Shown here: positions 1-10,020 of the stretch, piece by piece
Layout of the letters: every line of letters starts with the position of its first letter
How positions within the stretch are numbered: the first letter of the stretch is position 1
Translations under genes and position numbers: made by a program
Assembly (NCBI GenBank): GCA_027922465.2
Contig: BQMF02000340.1
Location: 248,001-312,000, forward strand
Direction: 5' to 3'
From: Turritopsis dohrnii
Lineage: Eukaryota; Cnidaria; Hydrozoa; Anthoathecata; Oceaniidae
Length of the DNA: 64,000 nucleotides
The notes under the pieces: model-generated
The model's database searches: none
What the model was told of the DNA's origin: nothing
Seen by the model: the letters and a program-made list of their open reading frames with translations, nothing else

Positions 1-1045
1 GAATTTATTTATTCTTTCATAATTAATTTTACCTAAAAAAGAAGATTTCTATTAATCATAAAAACATATTTAGCTACATATACGCACAAACAAAAGCAAA
101 CTAAAAGAACGAACGCAAACTTGAAGCAAACATATGGGTAGGAACAGGGAATATTTATTAAAAGATCATGAGTTTAGCTTCAGCCTACCGAACAGTCAAA
201 AAAGAAATAAAAGATATGTTATGAAGAAGAATAAAAACGCCATGTAAATGATATGCGGAATTATACCTGCTAATGTTGCTTTTTTATCCACTAAGATTCG
301 ATACCATTCGTTATTTTAATAGTCTGTTCTTTACCAAAACACTCAAGCATTTAGACTTGTTAAATTCTTTCGTAATTATTTTAAACTAAAAAAAAGAAGA
401 TTTCCATGAGCAATGAAAACCTTTCATAATAAACAAAATGCTACACATACACACAAACAAAAAAGGAAAGCAAAATAAAACAAAACACAAACTTGATTTC
501 TTATCCAAATCGGAAAGCAAACATAGAAAAAGTTATTAAATTATCATGAGTATAGTTCCAGCCTACCAAACAGTCAAAAATGAATTCAATGGAAAAAGAC
601 GAAAACAGTCTCAAAACTTTGATTTTTGATTCAGTTCTTCCGTGAATTTACTTACACTTGTTAATTCAATCTTTACGATACGATCTTTCTCCGAAAACGA
701 CTAAAACAATAAAATTAACGATCTTCGTTTTAAAAAAAACTATCTTCGTGTTCGTGAAGTTTTTTGTTTTTGTTTTTGCTGCTACAAAATGATCGTTAAC
801 CAATTTCGAACGAAGAACATTGCATTGCTCGCGCTTCTCCATTGACTTTTTTCGGCAGATTTTCAGTGCGAAACCAAAAAAGAACCAAACGGAGGAGCAT
901 ATACTAATCGTGGATGTGCACACAGTACACTCAGTTACTCACTTTCTAAAGATGCTGTGTTGAATTTTCCATAGAAACATTTCGTCCCCAGTCTTTTTTC
1001 ACACTTACCAAGTTAAAAACTGGATGCACAGCGCGTATTAGGATA
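1..1045 (+). repeat. CTAG-family (Helitron-like) repeat, terminal part, copy A
   Basis: This AT-rich, non-coding stretch lies upstream of the first visible transglutaminase exon. It is nearly identical, in the same orientation, to 51122-52146; the two share long runs with only small indels and then diverge just after CAAGTTAAA (near 1018 and 52146). Past that point copy A continues with ACTGGATGCACAGCGCG, a version of the 3' terminus seen in the other CTAG-family units. The copy is cut by the window start, so its 5' end is not visible. I see no credible gene in it. Confidence 0.8.
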
Positions 1046-1217
1046 TAGATATAATTTAAAAATTTGGCGTGTAATATGTACTAGGACACAATATAGCATG
1101 CTTGAAAAGAACATTGGAATACGGATCCTAAAAACGTTTTATTGTGTCGTTTGTCTTTTTGTGCACAATTGTTTTATTTATAAACTCCATGAAAAGATTC
1201 CAGTGGTAATATGCAGT

Positions 1218-1381
1218 CAGTGGTGGATCTAGAGGGCAGGCGCAACTTGTGGAGAAATGCATTAACATAATTTGTCAATTCGGTTTATATTACCAATGGG
1301 ATTGTTTGAATGTTTCCTTTTATGTTTGAGTTGTTAACACTTTCTTACACAAGTTGCGACTTACTTCTTGATCAGCCACTG
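1218..1381. mobile_element. Short hAT-type MITE (164 bp)
   Basis: The segment starts CAGTGGTGGATC and ends GATCAGCCACTG. Further in, GCAACTTGTG on the left is matched by CACAAGTTGC on the right. It is flanked by GCAGT on the left and GCAGG on the right, consistent with a 5-bp target duplication carrying one change. The CAGNGG terminus and 5-bp flank match the larger elements at 39868 and 41339. It is non-coding and sits in a transglutaminase intron. Confidence 0.6.
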
Positions 1382-1997
1382 GCAGGTTTAGTAGAAATAG
1401 ACTTTCATATTGTATGTTATGTTGATTTAAATTCTATACTTTATAATTTTTATATTGTCATGGATTAAAATCTTTGAAATGCCCAAGTTTCACTTGCTCC
1501 TACTAATCCAAGTTGTAAACAATTTCATGAAACGTTTACTTAAATATGTTACCAATTCGCATTTCTGGCAAAATTTGGAAGGTTTGCACAAAGAACAATT
1601 GGAAGGTCCTGATGTTAAATTTGGCAGTCACTTTTGCAGATTTGACAAGGTCTTCAGTTTTTAAGCAAGTTTGACCTATTTCAACTCATTTGATTGTAAT
1701 AGATTTAATAGTGTTGAAGTCAATACAATTGTGAAAGTCTTCGATCCATATAATTATACATAATTTGTGCTAGGTATACTTCTGTAGTTTATTTAGTCTT
1801 CCTTGCTTCGGACTAGCCTCTTACTATAAGCGTCATTTCAAAGGGCTTGCCTGTAATGTAACATTGAGCACAATTTAATCGCAATAATAATTGTTATATC
1901 GGCTGAGTTACCGCCCTTTAGGGCTGTTTTATTTTTCTTTAAAAGAATAATTTATATTGATGTCTTCAATTATCATTTTACTTTTTATTGGCCATAG

Positions 1998-4900
1998 TAT
2001 TGCGCGCACTGGGAATTCCAGCTCGTACTATTACGAATTTTAAATCCTTTCACGACACAAACAAAAATGGAACATTTGATAAATATTTCGACGTGGATGG
2101 TAACATTCAAAGATCCGAAAGAACATGGTAATATATTATTCTTGCTTGTACGATGCATAACTTTAGTACATTATTAGAATGCCTTCTTATGGGCTAGTAT
2201 CCCGGGTAAAAACTTTTTACCGAACTTAACTTCGAAAAGGATGGGTCAAGATCGCCTTTCCCGTGAACGATCCCTGTGATGAAAATTTCAATTTAGAAAT
2301 TGGAAACGGAAAATGTAGCCATGTTTTAGAGCTCGAAAAACTGATCAAAAAAATGTATGGGATCGTTTCGCTACGACCAACCGTTAGAGAGATATGGCTG
2401 ATCAAAGATTTCGATGACGTCATATCCGCAGTACCAAATAAAATTTAGGCCCAAATAATGCGTCACCCCATCACCCGTATTGCTGACCCAAAAAAACGTC
2501 AGTTATCCCTATTGGTTCTTGAGATATTTCCCCAAAAACATCGCATTCGATTTGGGATGCAATGCAATGATTCCCCGTGATCATAAAAAACTGACGTCAA
2601 ATGCCACGTGCTTTTGGAATGATTGTGAAAAAAGTGTCTCTCGCTTCTACGTGGTTTTACGCGCACATAAGAGGACGATGACCGTAAAATAAAACTAAAT
2701 ATATCACTCTCTAAAATAAAAGTGTGACACACAGCGCGGATAATTATGATTACTAGTATCCCGGGTAAAAACTTTTTACCGAACTTAACTTCGAAAACAT
2801 TAGGTCAAATCCACCATTCCCGTGTACGTACCCCGTGACGAAAAAATAAATCATAGAATCGCAACTCAAAAACACCCCATGCGGCGTCGCTCGCCACCCA
2901 TGTTCAGTATGCGTTGTGTCGCAGAATTTAACTCTTGCAAAAGTTTCTTTTCAGGCATTAATTTTTTAATTCATTTCTTACATTCAGAAAATTTAAAACT
3001 GAAACAAATAGCAACATGGCTCAGAATATATATTCATACGCAGAAGAGAAGTAACTTTAATGTAAAAAAACGCAATATATAACACAGAACCGTTTACCCA
3101 GACATACAAAACCAAACATTGAATAATATTACAAAAATGATACCTTCCAACTTTTTCTTTTGTTCAAAAGTTACTACTGGACTGCAACCATTAATGAATT
3201 TTTGAAATGATAGTTTTAGCTCTTCCCAAAACCATCAACATCATGATTAAAACCATGAGTTTCATTTCTTTGTGCTTTTTTTATTATTGCCTAAAAGAAT
3301 AATATTTCAATTGTAATACCGAAAATAATAATAATAAAAAAAAAGAAACAAAAAAAAAGGAAATTGAAGTACGCATTTATCCTAAAAACAATAACTAAGA
3401 ACAAAAATTTACACAGAAGATAAAAAGTCACAAATAAAATCATACAGCCAAAGTTATATACCTAGGCATAGTACGTAAATGATTACCATAACACAAAATA
3501 TGCATAAACACGATAAAATATAAACTTAAGAAAAATACAGCCAACAACGCTTATTTTTTGTAGGATAATTTCATTGCACAGTCATTTAAATTACATAATC
3601 CATTCTTCTCTTAAGTAACCCTCTCAACATTATAACCCATCATGTGCTTCATTTCTATTTTAACAGATGAAAACATTCAAAAAACATATACAAAAAACCT
3701 AATCATGCTATGACGAAATCTAAAGAAAAACAAAACAAAGCAAAAGAAACTTTGAAAATATATTAACCTTAAAATTAATAAATAAAAACACAAACGTAAT
3801 GACAGAATTAGTATAGCTGAAAAATTTTTAACATATGAAAACATTCGTGGAGCCATTTTTTATTTCCAGTTCAAAGCTCCTCTCTGCGCTGGAAAATTCA
3901 AAACACAACAGTAAACATCCCCCTTATCCTTTATTTATCCACTAATACTAACTATGTTTTAACTAAATAGATACTATTTTAACTTTACCTTTCAATACCA
4001 ATTCACATCATCATGATAGTAAACAATATTGATCATGTTCTGTAGCCATTATCAAACACTTCTAAACTCTTTTACTTTCTATATTTCATACCTGTAAACA
4101 AATTAATAACACTCGATTAACTTTCCAGCATACTTTCCTATTGTAAACATACACTTTCTATTTGTTTTCTACTGCAATTTCACTACCATTTTTATACAGT
4201 GAAAGACATAAAAATGCTTTCTTCGTAACTTCATAACTGTGGAGCCATTTTGAAATAAATAAAATAAGGAACAGTTCGTTACCAAAACAAATCAGTAACT
4301 GCTCGTGTAGGACCTGCATCTTTATGATCTGATCGTTTTAACTCTGTTTTTATTCTCTTTTAACGCTGTATTTATTAAATCCGTTTGACTCATGTACTTA
4401 CGTATCTTACTTTATATCTTTTCCAAACAATTTTCCACCGAAAAAAAGTAAAACCATTTTCACCAATGTAAATAAACATCATCCTTTCTTCAACTTCATC
4501 TACACTACTTCTGTACTGCTGCACTCCCATAACTATTTGATAACTATAAAAAGAAATTCGTAAAATCAGCACGACTTTCTTCCACTTGTTCTTCGTTTGG
4601 TTTTCATCTGAAAAAACCTATATATAAAAAAAACAAACATCTGTTCAAAAACTCACCTACGCATGTGTGCTACCTGCTAACTAATCACTTACACACATGC
4701 TGCTGGCTGTTCTTTTATTAATCTAAAATACAATAACAGTAAAAGTTTAACAATAAACAGTTTCATAATAACAATACCCTCGTATGTATACAAACCTGTG
4801 TTTCTTCGTGAAAACAACTGCGATAGTGATAATCGGTTATTAACGAACTGTTTTTTTGGAAATCGTCTACCAATCAAATTGGAGAAAAAAGATTTTCTTT

Positions 4901-7541
4901 CGTTTTGATTGGTTTAAATATTTAGACGTCACACTTAGATTACGCAACATTAAAAAAAGTGTCTGTCGCCGCTGCGTGGTTTTACGACGAAAAGGGAAAA
5001 AATAAGAAGGATTTGACCGTGAAAGAAAAACCAAATATATCACTCTCTAAAATAAAAGTGGTATGCACAACGCGGATTATTATAATAAGATTAAGATTAT
5101 CAATCACTTTAACGAAAGATGTGGCATATGTGAGTGATTTATGTGTTAATGCGTTTTTCGAAATGATGACGACTATTCATTTATCCTTTCGTTGATGCAG
5201 GAATTTTCACTGCTGGAATGATGCATGGATGGCGCGATCCGATTTGCCTTTGCATTACGGAGGCTGGCAAGCTATAGATGCAACACCGCAGGAAACAAGT
5301 AAAGGTAATGTCTACAATACCGTGATGCAATTACACTGTCCAAAGTTAGATATTATCAAGAAAATTCAAATAGGAAAACTTCATAATTTCTTTTTAATTC
5401 AAAAGTAGATTTAAAAATGTTCAGATATTTCAGCGAGACCGAGATTTCAAGCGATTTTCTATGGCGCAATGCCTCGATTATTTTCAAAAGATGAGTGATA
5501 TACTCGATCTTATCATTTCACATTGCTCCTCTAATAATAGCTTTGCTGGACTCAGATTGTATTAGACAATTGAACAGAGGATAACATTTACATGTTAACT
5601 CATGCATTGCCACTTTGATGTAAATATTATGTGTTGTAAATACTACTACACACTCGACTCTCTATAATTCGAATGAGAGAGACGAAAAATTCGTTCGAAT
5701 TATAGAGAGCTGTAACAGTAAGAAGTTCATCCAACTTTACTAAATTTAAAGTATCTAAAGTGACAGCAATAGCATAATGGAAACGTGTTCAGCTGCCATA
5801 CCAGAGGTTCCGGGTTTGAATCTTCCTCCCTCTAGAACGGCGCAACTTCTACCAGCCGAAATGGAATGAAATGAAATGATATCAGCTGGTTTGTGAATGT
5901 AACGCTTCCCCTCGACGTGCCCATGGGAATGCAAGAACAAAAAATCAGTTTGATGATTTTGGATATTAATAAAAGCATCTGTGAATATCCAAAAAGTTAT
6001 TTGAGGCTTTCTTCGAAAAGTGATGAGCACTTTAGCACTTTAAGAATTTTGCACTAAAATTTGTAAGTCTTCTCACATGTTATATATCTGCATTCACAGG
6101 ATTATATCAGCTTGGACCAGCACCCTTAATTGCAATCAAAGAAGGCAAAGTCGACATTGAATATGACGTTGGATTTGTTTTTGCAGCAGTCAACGCAGAC
6201 ATTGTATATTGGAAATCGACTGGTGGAAGACGCGACAAATATGAACGTTTCCCTGCAATTGATACTGCATCCGTAGGCATGTAATTATAGTTAAATATTA
6301 TGATGGTGAACTATTGCAAATTGATTATGGTTTTTGTGCGTATCGTAATTGACGATAAATTTGTTTTTTCAGGTCAAAAAATCAGTACAAAAGCTGTAGG
6401 GAAGAGCCATAACTATCGGGTCGATATAACAAATGAATACAAATATTTAGAAGAATCCGTTCTGGAAAGAGCATCTGTTAGACACGCCCTTAACTTAACA
6501 GGAAATGGATTAGTTGAACAGACGCCGACAGCTCTCAAATTTGAGCAGATTTCTGATGCCAGTGTGGTTGTAGGAGCAGATATTCCTGTTCGTCTTAAAA
6601 TTACAAATACATCACGAAAACCTTTATCAGTTGATATCAGCATTGGGGGAAACATAATCACATATACCGGCGCTGCACTTCAAAAAGTTCAGGGACTAAG
6701 TTACAAGAAAAGCATGGATGGTTCCTCAGTAAAACGTACTATTGATTGTTAATACAGAAAGGTTTGAAGCAGTAAAACAATAAACATTAATAGTAATGTT
6801 TCTGTTTTTTATTATCTTTAGCTCGTATACATAAAGTGAAATTTCCAGCGACTCAATATCTTCAGTATTTGCATAAAGATCCAAGCATCAGGTTTTATGC
6901 ATTTTGTTCCTGTCCCGAAAACAGCCAAAAATATGTAACTGAATTTGTTGTTACGTTAAGCAGACCTGAACTTATCTTCGAGAACTTCCCATCACGTCAG
7001 TTTAGAGGGAAAGAAATCAATTTTATTATCCAAGTACAAAATCCATTAAGTATACCACTGACAGATTGTCTATTGCGGCTAGATGGTAATATGATGGAAA
7101 GTAGAGTCAGTATTTCGAAAAGGTGACACTTTATTTTATGCTCAGTATGATCTCATAATTTTCTCCTTCTTTAAGAACTCGTTTGCTTTTTTTAGTTACG
7201 TTCCAGCCAAAGGAAACTTACAGATACCTGTTAGTATAATGCCGAAGGTAATTACTTTAGCGCGTCTTCATGTGTCAGAACGTTAAGCGCAATTGAAAGT
7301 TCACGGTTTATCCCAGATACATCGTTGGATCGTTATGCATCGGTGAAGTTTATTTGCAAAAGACTGTATTTTTCTGAAAAAGTTTCTTCAAAATATCCCT
7401 TCCATTTTATTACTTAAGCAAACAAATCTTTCGTTCAACATGTATTTTTTTTAGTATGCTGGTCAGCGGCATCTTGTGGCTTCTTTTACAACAAAACAGC
7501 TTGGCGGCTTTCGAGGATGTAAAGACATAGAAATTCTTTAG
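1998..7541 (+). CDS. Transglutaminase, 3' half (seven exons, 5' part outside the window)
   Basis: This encodes the second half of a calcium-dependent transglutaminase, which makes isopeptide bonds between glutamine and lysine side chains. Exons read in frame at 1998-2127, 5201-5304, 6100-6276, 6373-6735, 6822-7122, 7196-7247 and 7455-7541 (TAG), about 403 codons without a stop, close to the length of this part in human TGM2. Exon 1 has the [14 protein letters not shown] block. Exon 2 has [10 protein letters not shown] with the catalytic His (5208-5210) and QAIDATPQE with the catalytic Asp (5277-5279). Exon 3 has AIKEG and [12 protein letters not shown]. The later exons form the two C-terminal beta-barrels and end [12 protein letters not shown]. 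The catalytic-Cys exon (GQCW) is not in the window, so it must lie upstream. Introns are GT-AG except 6277-6372, which reads GC-AG. Introns 1 and 2 are filled with repeats. No poly(A) signal is obvious. Confidence 0.95.
2200..2756 (+). repeat. CTAG-family short unit in transglutaminase intron
   Basis: The unit begins TCCCGGGTAAAAACTTTTTAC just after CTAGTA and ends GTGTGACACAC...TACTAG at 2753-2756. It contains the conserved block GGGATCGTTTCGCTACG and two TGACGTCA palindromes (2415-2422 and 2592-2599). It is followed directly by the next unit, the junction reading CTAG-TA-TCCCGGG. The TC start, CTAG end and A/T flanks fit a non-autonomous Helitron, but no Rep/helicase gene is present, so this class is an inference. 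Confidence 0.7.
2759..5093 (+). repeat. CTAG-family long unit in transglutaminase intron
   Basis: It starts TCCCGGGTAAAAAC and ends with the family 3' terminus ATATCACTCTCTAAAATAAA...GCACAACGCGGATTATTATAATAAGATTA, a decayed CTAG. The long interior (about 3130-4900) is A-rich and shares blocks with the long units at 10021, 12205 and 14932, for example the stretch around 3180-3270 containing ACCATTAATGAATTTTTGAA. Together with the short unit it fills almost the whole 3.07 kb intron. No gene is seen. Confidence 0.7.
5658..5709. repeat. Perfect 16-bp stem hairpin
   Basis: CTCTCTATAATTCGAA (5658-5673) is exactly inverted at 5694-5709, with a 20-nt loop. It lies in a transglutaminase intron. The sequence resembles the TATAATTCGAA-type ends of pogo/Tc2-like MITEs, so a tiny fold-back relic is likely. 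Confidence 0.6.
5762..5990 (+). mobile_element. tRNA-derived SINE-like element
   Basis: A good RNA polymerase III A box, TAGCATAATGG (5770-5780), is followed 31 nt later by a B box-like GGGTTTGAATC (5812-5822). This is normal tRNA spacing. The tRNA-like head is followed by about 160 bp of unrelated body. The right end is not clear; there is an A-rich stretch near 5935-5990. It lies in the transglutaminase intron before the exon at 6100. I do not see a full cloverleaf, so it is a SINE head rather than a tRNA gene. Confidence 0.5.
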
Positions 7542-8037
7542 CTGATTAGATAGCTGATTAGAAAGTCTTTCGAAAAACACTTTATATATATATACCGCAC
7601 ACAGTTTAATTTGAATGGAAATGTCGGTTAGTGCTGGGTTACATTGTTAAAGATGCTAGTTCTTTCCTGAATTTCTTTCAAACAAAGTTTCTAAAACTAT
7701 GTAATGATTTCATAAAAACTCTACAAATGCTCCTCATGGGTTTGTGGAGTGAATCAGTTAACTATATTAAATCGTCGTGGTGATGGATAGTCTGTTAAAA
7801 TGTCGAATAGCGATATCAATATCGATAGCTATTATCTTATTGCAACACCCTTGGACTCCTTCTACTACTCCAGCCGAAATGACCTTTTTTGACAACGTCT
7901 AAGAGTTTGTGATAGCCCTGTGATATAACATTAAAAAAATAGTACTGAAATACTTTTAAAACAATCAAGGTATCTTTATGTTTCATTTAGAAATTTAGAA
8001 ATTTAGAAACTTTATTTTTGTTTCTCATAAAAGTTCG
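7542..8037. other. Transglutaminase 3' flank, no gene seen
   Basis: This is the 3' flank of the transglutaminase. It is AT-rich with a short TATA run near 7580. A 40-bp piece at 7843-7883 (ACACCCTTGGACTCCT and GCCGAAAT) is repeated in inverted orientation at about 46914-46970. I see no gene. Confidence 0.6.
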
Positions 8038-8310
8038 TTAATCAATCGTTATAAAATCATCTTCATCCAAATCATCGTCAAGCAGGTTGAAGTCGATATT
8101 GGCTTCCTCAACGTCGGAATCGGTTGATAAGAATGGGTCATCGTGAAGCTCGTCATTGAATAATAGGCTTGTTTGATTCTTCAACGTATCTTTCCCAATG
8201 CAGCCGTGTTGGTTTTCTTGGCAATGAATCAATCCATCCTCACTTTCGTGTTTGATGTTGAGAGCACAGCCTTTAAATGAAGCAATGATCTGTTCTTTTG
8301 TGACTAGTAA
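8038..8310 (-). pseudogene. Pogo/Tigger-like transposase, C-terminal fragment
   Basis: The last 90 or so residues of a protein read on the - strand from about 8310 to the TAA at 8038. The piece starts VTKEQIIASFKGCAL and continues with SEDGLIHC, then a strongly acidic tail (DDDLDEDDF). An x-F-x-x-C helix followed by S-E-D-x-x-I-H-C and an acidic end is how pogo/Jerky-type DDE transposases usually finish; no catalytic residues are in this piece. The reading frame runs on into 8499, but that part is repeat DNA: the CTAG-family array starts at about 8306 (CTAGTAACCCGG) and cuts the gene. It is most likely a dead transposon remnant; the assignment rests on a short tail. Confidence 0.5.
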
Positions 8311-8458
8311 CCCGGATAAAAAGATATAAACCGTTATAAAACGATCGAATTTTCTGGAATTCGTCAAAACACTTAATACAGTTAATAAGAAACTAAATAT
8401 ATTACACTCAAAAATAAAAGTGGGATGCACGATTGCATGAATTATCATAATAAGATAG

Positions 8459-9465
8459 CCGCCAAGGTGACGTCGCTCGTCAACATACATTTCAAGCAAA
8501 AAATTTCTTACCGGTTCTTATTTCAAAAATTATCCCTTTATTCAAATCCCCTATAAGCGTATAAAAGTTGTTGTATATACTGATGAAAAAAACTGACGGC
8601 AAATCAGTGATCTGACATCATTACAGAGAAAAAACGTTCTCGCATCTATGTGGTTTTATGCGGACAATACAGGAAATCCTACGTTAAATTTAGTTAAACA
8701 TATCACTCTCTAAAATAAAAATGGTATGCACAATCACGAATTAGCATAATAAGACTAGCCGCCAAGGCGTGCCGCTCTCTGCCCATGTTCAGCTTGCGTT
8801 GTGTGGCACGCCACCCCTTAATGAACATGCATTTCAGGCAAAACATTTCTTACCGGCTTTTATTTCGAAAATCTTCCTTTTATTCAAATCCCATGTAAGC
8901 GTATAAAAGTTGTTGTATGCACTGATAAAAAAAACAATGACTTCAAATCAATGATACAGAAGAATCTGACGTCATTACATAGAAAAATCGTTCTCATCGC
9001 TACGTGGTTTTAGGCGGACAAGATAGGAAGTCCTACGTAAAATTTAGTTAAATATATCACTCTCTAAAATAAAAGTGGTATGCACAATCCCGAATTAGTG
9101 TAATAAGACTAGCTGCAAAGGCCGCGTCGTTCGCCACCCATGTTCAGCTGGTGTTGTGTTGCACGCCGCCCGCAATCAACATCCATTTGAGGTAAAACAT
9201 TTCTTACCGATTTTTATTACGAAAATGATCCCTTTATTCAAATCCAGTGTAAGCGTATAAAAGTTGTTGCATGTACTAATAAAAAAAGCTTACGTCAAAT
9301 CAATGGTACAGTAGAACCTGACGTTGTTACAGGGAAAAAAACGTTCTCGCATCTACGTAGTTTAACGTGGACAATAAAGGAAAACTTACGCAAAATTTAG
9401 TTAAATATATCACTCTCTAAAATAAAGGTGGTATGCACAATCGCGAATTAGTATAATAAGACTAG
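8459..9465 (+). repeat. Three tandem 300-355 bp CTAG-family monomers
   Basis: Monomers 8459-8758, 8759-9112 and 9113-9465 each start (C/G)CCGCCAAGG or CTGCAAAGG and each contain TTCTTACCG, a TTATTCAAATCC block, GCGTATAAAAGTTGTTG and TCTCGCATCTACG-like blocks. Each ends ...AATAAGACTAG. The first lacks about 55 bp near its start. They share no 5' TCCCG end, so they look like 5'-different derivatives that amplified in tandem. Confidence 0.8.
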
Positions 9466-10020
9466 TAACTAGTATAAAAGTTTTTTAAAAGGCTTTAATT
9501 TCGAAACGGATATGCAAAAATCTCACATTCCCGTGTGCGAACCCCGTGACGAAAATTTCAATCACGGAATCTGGACTGGAAAGTGTTTGATGTTGTAGAG
9601 CTCGAAAAACTGATCAAAAAAATGTATGGGATCGTTTCGCTACGATCAACCGTTGCAGAGATATCGTCGATCAAAGATTTTAATGACGTCATAGCCGCAG
9701 TACCAAATTAAATTTAGGCCCAAATGTTGTGTCACCCCGTCACCCGCACCGCAGACACTAAAAAACGTCACTTATCACTATTAGTTCTTGAGATATTTTC
9801 CCAAAAACCTCGCGTTCGATTGGAGATGCATTACAATGATTCCCCATGATGCGATAAAAATAATTGACGTCACGCCGCGTGCTATTATACCAATTGTCAC
9901 TTATCAATGGTCTAACGAAAAAATGAGCACGATTAAGAAGATTTTGACCGTAAATTTCTAAAAAAACCATCACTCTCTAAGTAAATGTGTTGCACACGTT
10001 AGCGGATTAGTATATACTAG

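Noticed and set aside
666..923. 85-codon - strand ORF at the window start
   Set aside because: It lies in the repeat that recurs at 51788-52040, where the frame is not kept; low-complexity composition.
2263..2448. Small ORF in the CTAG-family conserved block, recurring at 10176 and 14895 with similar residues
   Set aside because: The copies at 9535 and 14450 have frameshifts and stops at matching places, and the DNA is as conserved as the protein, so this is repeat conservation, not a gene.
8306..8499. N-terminal extension of the pogo-like transposase frame
   Set aside because: This part is CTAG-family repeat sequence; the frame continues into it only by chance.
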